From Trichomonas vaginalis G3 (Eukaryota; Parabasalia; Trichomonadida; Trichomonadidae): a stretch of 64,000 nt of DNA. The DNA lies in NCBI RefSeq assembly GCF_026262505.1, contig NC_067204.1:16780165-16844164 (forward strand), given 5' to 3'. Below are positions 62,026 through 64,000 of this stretch, piece by piece (position 1 is the first letter of the stretch; each line of letters starts with the position of its first letter). Below the pieces are notes generated by a model. That model saw nothing but the letters and a program-made list of their open reading frames with translations. It did no database searches and was not told where the DNA came from. Made by a program: the position numbers and the translations under genes.

Positions 62026-62322
62026 CTACCGTATATTATTTTTTAAGCTATCTTATTTTTTGAACTTTTATTCAAATCTTTGGTCGCAAGAAGAATTGCA
62101 TGATAAATAAAAACATTTAATCAAAGTCAATTTTATTTTTCATATTCAAATGGACTGAGTGTTAACATTTAACATTTTTTGCTAATTGTCGTCAAAAATT
62201 AGGCGTAAAGCAAAAATTAATATTTCATATGGTTTTATGATAGATAAGCATTATATTCCCACTCATTATATTCGTAAATTTTGAGGTTTATCCTTCGCTT
62301 TTAAGATCATTGAATTTGATTT
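62026..62322 (-). repeat. Maverick right terminal inverted repeat (inner part)
   Basis: Inverse of 10,261-10,557, beginning CTACCGTATATTATT and ending ATCATTGAATTTGATTT. Confidence 0.9.
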
Positions 62323-62554
62323 TTATATAAAATAGTTATATATTAGAAAATAATATGAGTTTATGTGATATTATTTTTCAGAAGATTTCATTCTATATGC
62401 CTATGAAAAGTACTCTCAAAACTAACTTTTTCCTAATTATAATTAAATCTAGAATATTGTATTATGCTTAGTATTATTTCATTTTTCTCATTCAATTTAG
62501 AATTTACAAATGTCAAAAAATTGAGAGCCGTCACTTTTGATGAATTTCTGTTTA
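62323..62554 (-). repeat. Outer part of the right Maverick end
   Basis: First ~68 bp match (inverted) the spacer of the left array next to copy 6, the middle is diverged, and the last 25 bp (GTCACTTTTGATGAATTTCT and on) match again at 9,083-9,107. This places the likely true element end here, with a diverged patch. No gene. Confidence 0.5.
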
Positions 62555-62731
62555 TTACATAAATATATATTTTATATATTGTATAGTGATTTTTTAATAT
62601 TTTTATGAGTAAAATCGAGAGTGAGGAAATGTGGACTACAAAAAACGATAGAAATGAAGAGTTTACATGGAAATTCTATACTTACAAGTATTCAATGTCA
62701 CTTTTGTGCTCGAGATTTTGATTCTAGTATA
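62555..62731. other. Short AT-rich flank
   Basis: No gene or repeat recognised, apart from an isolated AATGTCACTTTTGTG initiator-like motif at 62,694. Confidence 0.5.
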
Positions 62732-63997
62732 CCCAGATTTTCCTTACTTTTACCACCTCTCTAAAGCTGGGGACACCGCCTATCGTTGGGAGTAGCTATT
62801 AAATAGAACCACCAAGGGTTTTTATTGAACTGCCGGTGTAGTGGAAACATCCGACATAATGATTCATTATGCCAAGGTTTGATTCCCATTTAGCTAATTT
62901 TTTTCTTTTTTGGATCATGAATTTTTTTTGGGTCACTATAAGATTTGTTTCATGTTCTAAATCTGCTGCATATGTAATCTATTTTTATTTACCTATTTTT
63001 TAAAAATCTATTGGATTGCCAAATTTGAATATATTTAAAATCATAAAAATCCAAAAAAACTATAAATATATGTTTTATGCATAGTGCCGATACTCAAATA
63101 TCAGATTACTTAGATCCATGAATAATATCCGAATTTTTTTTCTTAAAATTAAACTTCAAAACTTCTTGCAATCTTATTCTTAATCAATTGTAAATTTTTA
63201 AAACCATTTTTTAAAATAATTTTGCGTAAATTTTATTCTCATGTTGTTTTAATCGAAAATTGATACATTTTCAAAAAAATAATATTGACTTATGAAATTC
63301 ATTTTTAAGGTGAAATAGTATTGTTTTTATTAAAGTATATGAATAATATATAAAAAATTAATGAATAATATAAGCAGATTTTTAGTTTACAAAACAAATA
63401 TGAGCAATGCAATTTTCAAACTTTTGCTGGCAATTTCGATATTGCTCAAGTTTGTAGTATTTGTGATACCTATAACATCGGCTTAATCAAAATTCGATTT
63501 TTCTTATGAGTTATTGAGAAAATTTGATTGCAATGAGAAGGATTTCGACGTTTTTGATAAACTAAGAGCTGAGCTTTAGGGGTTCAGTTCATTTATGGCT
63601 GTAGTTTGATGCGTAGATCTCTTTTTTATTGTAAATTCTTTCAGCATGGAGATCGAGAATGAATCTTTTGAGAACTTTATGAGTTTTTACACCCGTAAAG
63701 AGGTCCTTCGAGGAAAGATAGTCCAGACTACATGAAGATGTGGGTTAACCAAAAAAATCCGATGGTTTCCCCATATTCATGTAGATCTTCGAAAAAATGA
63801 GCACCAAAAAAGCCAAAAAAATAGGCTTTTTATTGGATTTGTACACTAGATCAATAATCTATTTAGGATCTGACACTCTTTTTAGCCAGAGATATGAGGT
63901 CCTTTCTAGGAAAACGATCTATTCATCCATAAAAAAAATGAATTATCGTTTTGCCCAGAAATTACATGGGGAGTGGTAAAAGTAAGGAAAATCTGGG
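62732..63997. mobile_element. TA-flanked element with 25-bp TIRs (Tc1/mariner-like, non-coding)
   Basis: Ends CCCAGATTTTCCTTACTTTT and its perfect inverse at the window edge, each next to a TA (62,730 and 63,998). Length ~1.27 kb is close to that of T. vaginalis mariner elements, but no transposase-sized frame exists; the only ORF worth noting (63,797-63,979, 60 codons) has no known motif. A non-autonomous or fully decayed TA-inserting element. Confidence 0.65.
62832..62894 (+). ncRNA. Degenerate tRNA-like segment in the TA-flanked element
   Basis: GTGTAGTGGAAACATCCGAC and, ~40 bp on, AAGGTTTGATTCCCA resemble A and B boxes; a CATAA/TTATG stem with a seven-base loop sits between; a T-rich run follows. 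U33 and acceptor pairing are absent, so not a working tRNA. Similar arrangement to 10,750-10,808. Confidence 0.3.
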
Positions 63998-64000
63998 TAA

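Larger units (their letters stand above)
9083..62554. mobile_element. Large composite Maverick/Polinton element
   Basis: Identified by matching inverted ends and by a Maverick gene set inside: protein-primed-type DNA polymerase B, retrovirus-like integrase, packaging ATPase, SF3 helicase, major capsid and penton-like proteins. At roughly 52 kb it is two to three times the usual size because the left half is an inverted duplication of ~12 kb. The polymerase is present three times (one whole), and the KilA-N cluster three times. Overall it is broken: several structural and mobility genes in the right half have one to several breaks each, though many genes in the arms look whole. Near-identity of the arms suggests a recent rearrangement. 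I could not find a clear target duplication. Confidence 0.8.

Noticed and set aside
62832-62894. Functional tRNA gene
   Set aside because: Boxes are partly present but stems do not pair and U33 is missing; kept only as a tRNA-like segment.

Overview
The window reads as parabasalid DNA, most likely Trichomonas vaginalis. It is very AT-rich. Several genes start a few bases after a TCA(+1)-type initiator (for example TCACTTTTTTCATT just before the start at 17,421). It is packed with the element classes known from that genome: MULE-type, TA-flanked and Maverick/Polinton DNA elements. No clear host gene is present.

Layout. 1-1,431 is AT-rich DNA without a gene. 1,432-10,269 is a six-unit tandem array of a 0.95-1.07 kb MULE-like element plus a ~550 bp spacer. 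Intact 9-bp target duplications survive only at the two outer ends. From about 9,083 (secure from 10,261) to 62,554 lies one very large composite Maverick/Polinton, roughly 52 kb against the usual 15-25 kb, with 297-bp matching inverted ends (10,261-10,557 and 62,026-62,322). Its left half is a giant palindrome: arms 11,081-24,959 and 26,340-38,143 around a 1.4 kb centre. Each arm carries a B-family DNA polymerase, a block of small genes with trichomonad-like initiators, an HNH protein and a KilA-N gene cluster. The right half (38,144-62,322) holds a foldback with a Dam-like methyltransferase fragment, a phage-type tail-fibre gene, the retrovirus-like integrase, a partial polymerase, a third KilA-N cluster, packaging ATPase, SF3 helicase, penton-like protein, double-jelly-roll-type major capsid protein and a very long basic/Q-rich protein. 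Many right-half genes are broken, so the element is a fossil or a decaying copy. The near-identity of the arms says the rearrangement is recent. A TA-flanked element with 25-bp inverted ends closes the window (62,732-63,997).

How the parts fit: polymerase, helicase, integrase, ATPase and capsid genes form the usual replicate/package/integrate kit of a virus-like Maverick. The unusual layer is the KilA-N region. Four KilA-N gene lineages sit among long intergenic arrays of hairpin-forming repeats. Some repeats are recognisable pieces of the KilA-N DNA-binding segment, and two KilA-N genes carry perfect palindromes in the same protein loop. Two KilA-N paralogues share nearly identical ends around a swapped core. 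This looks like a cassette-type diversification arrangement, which is the main thing to test here.
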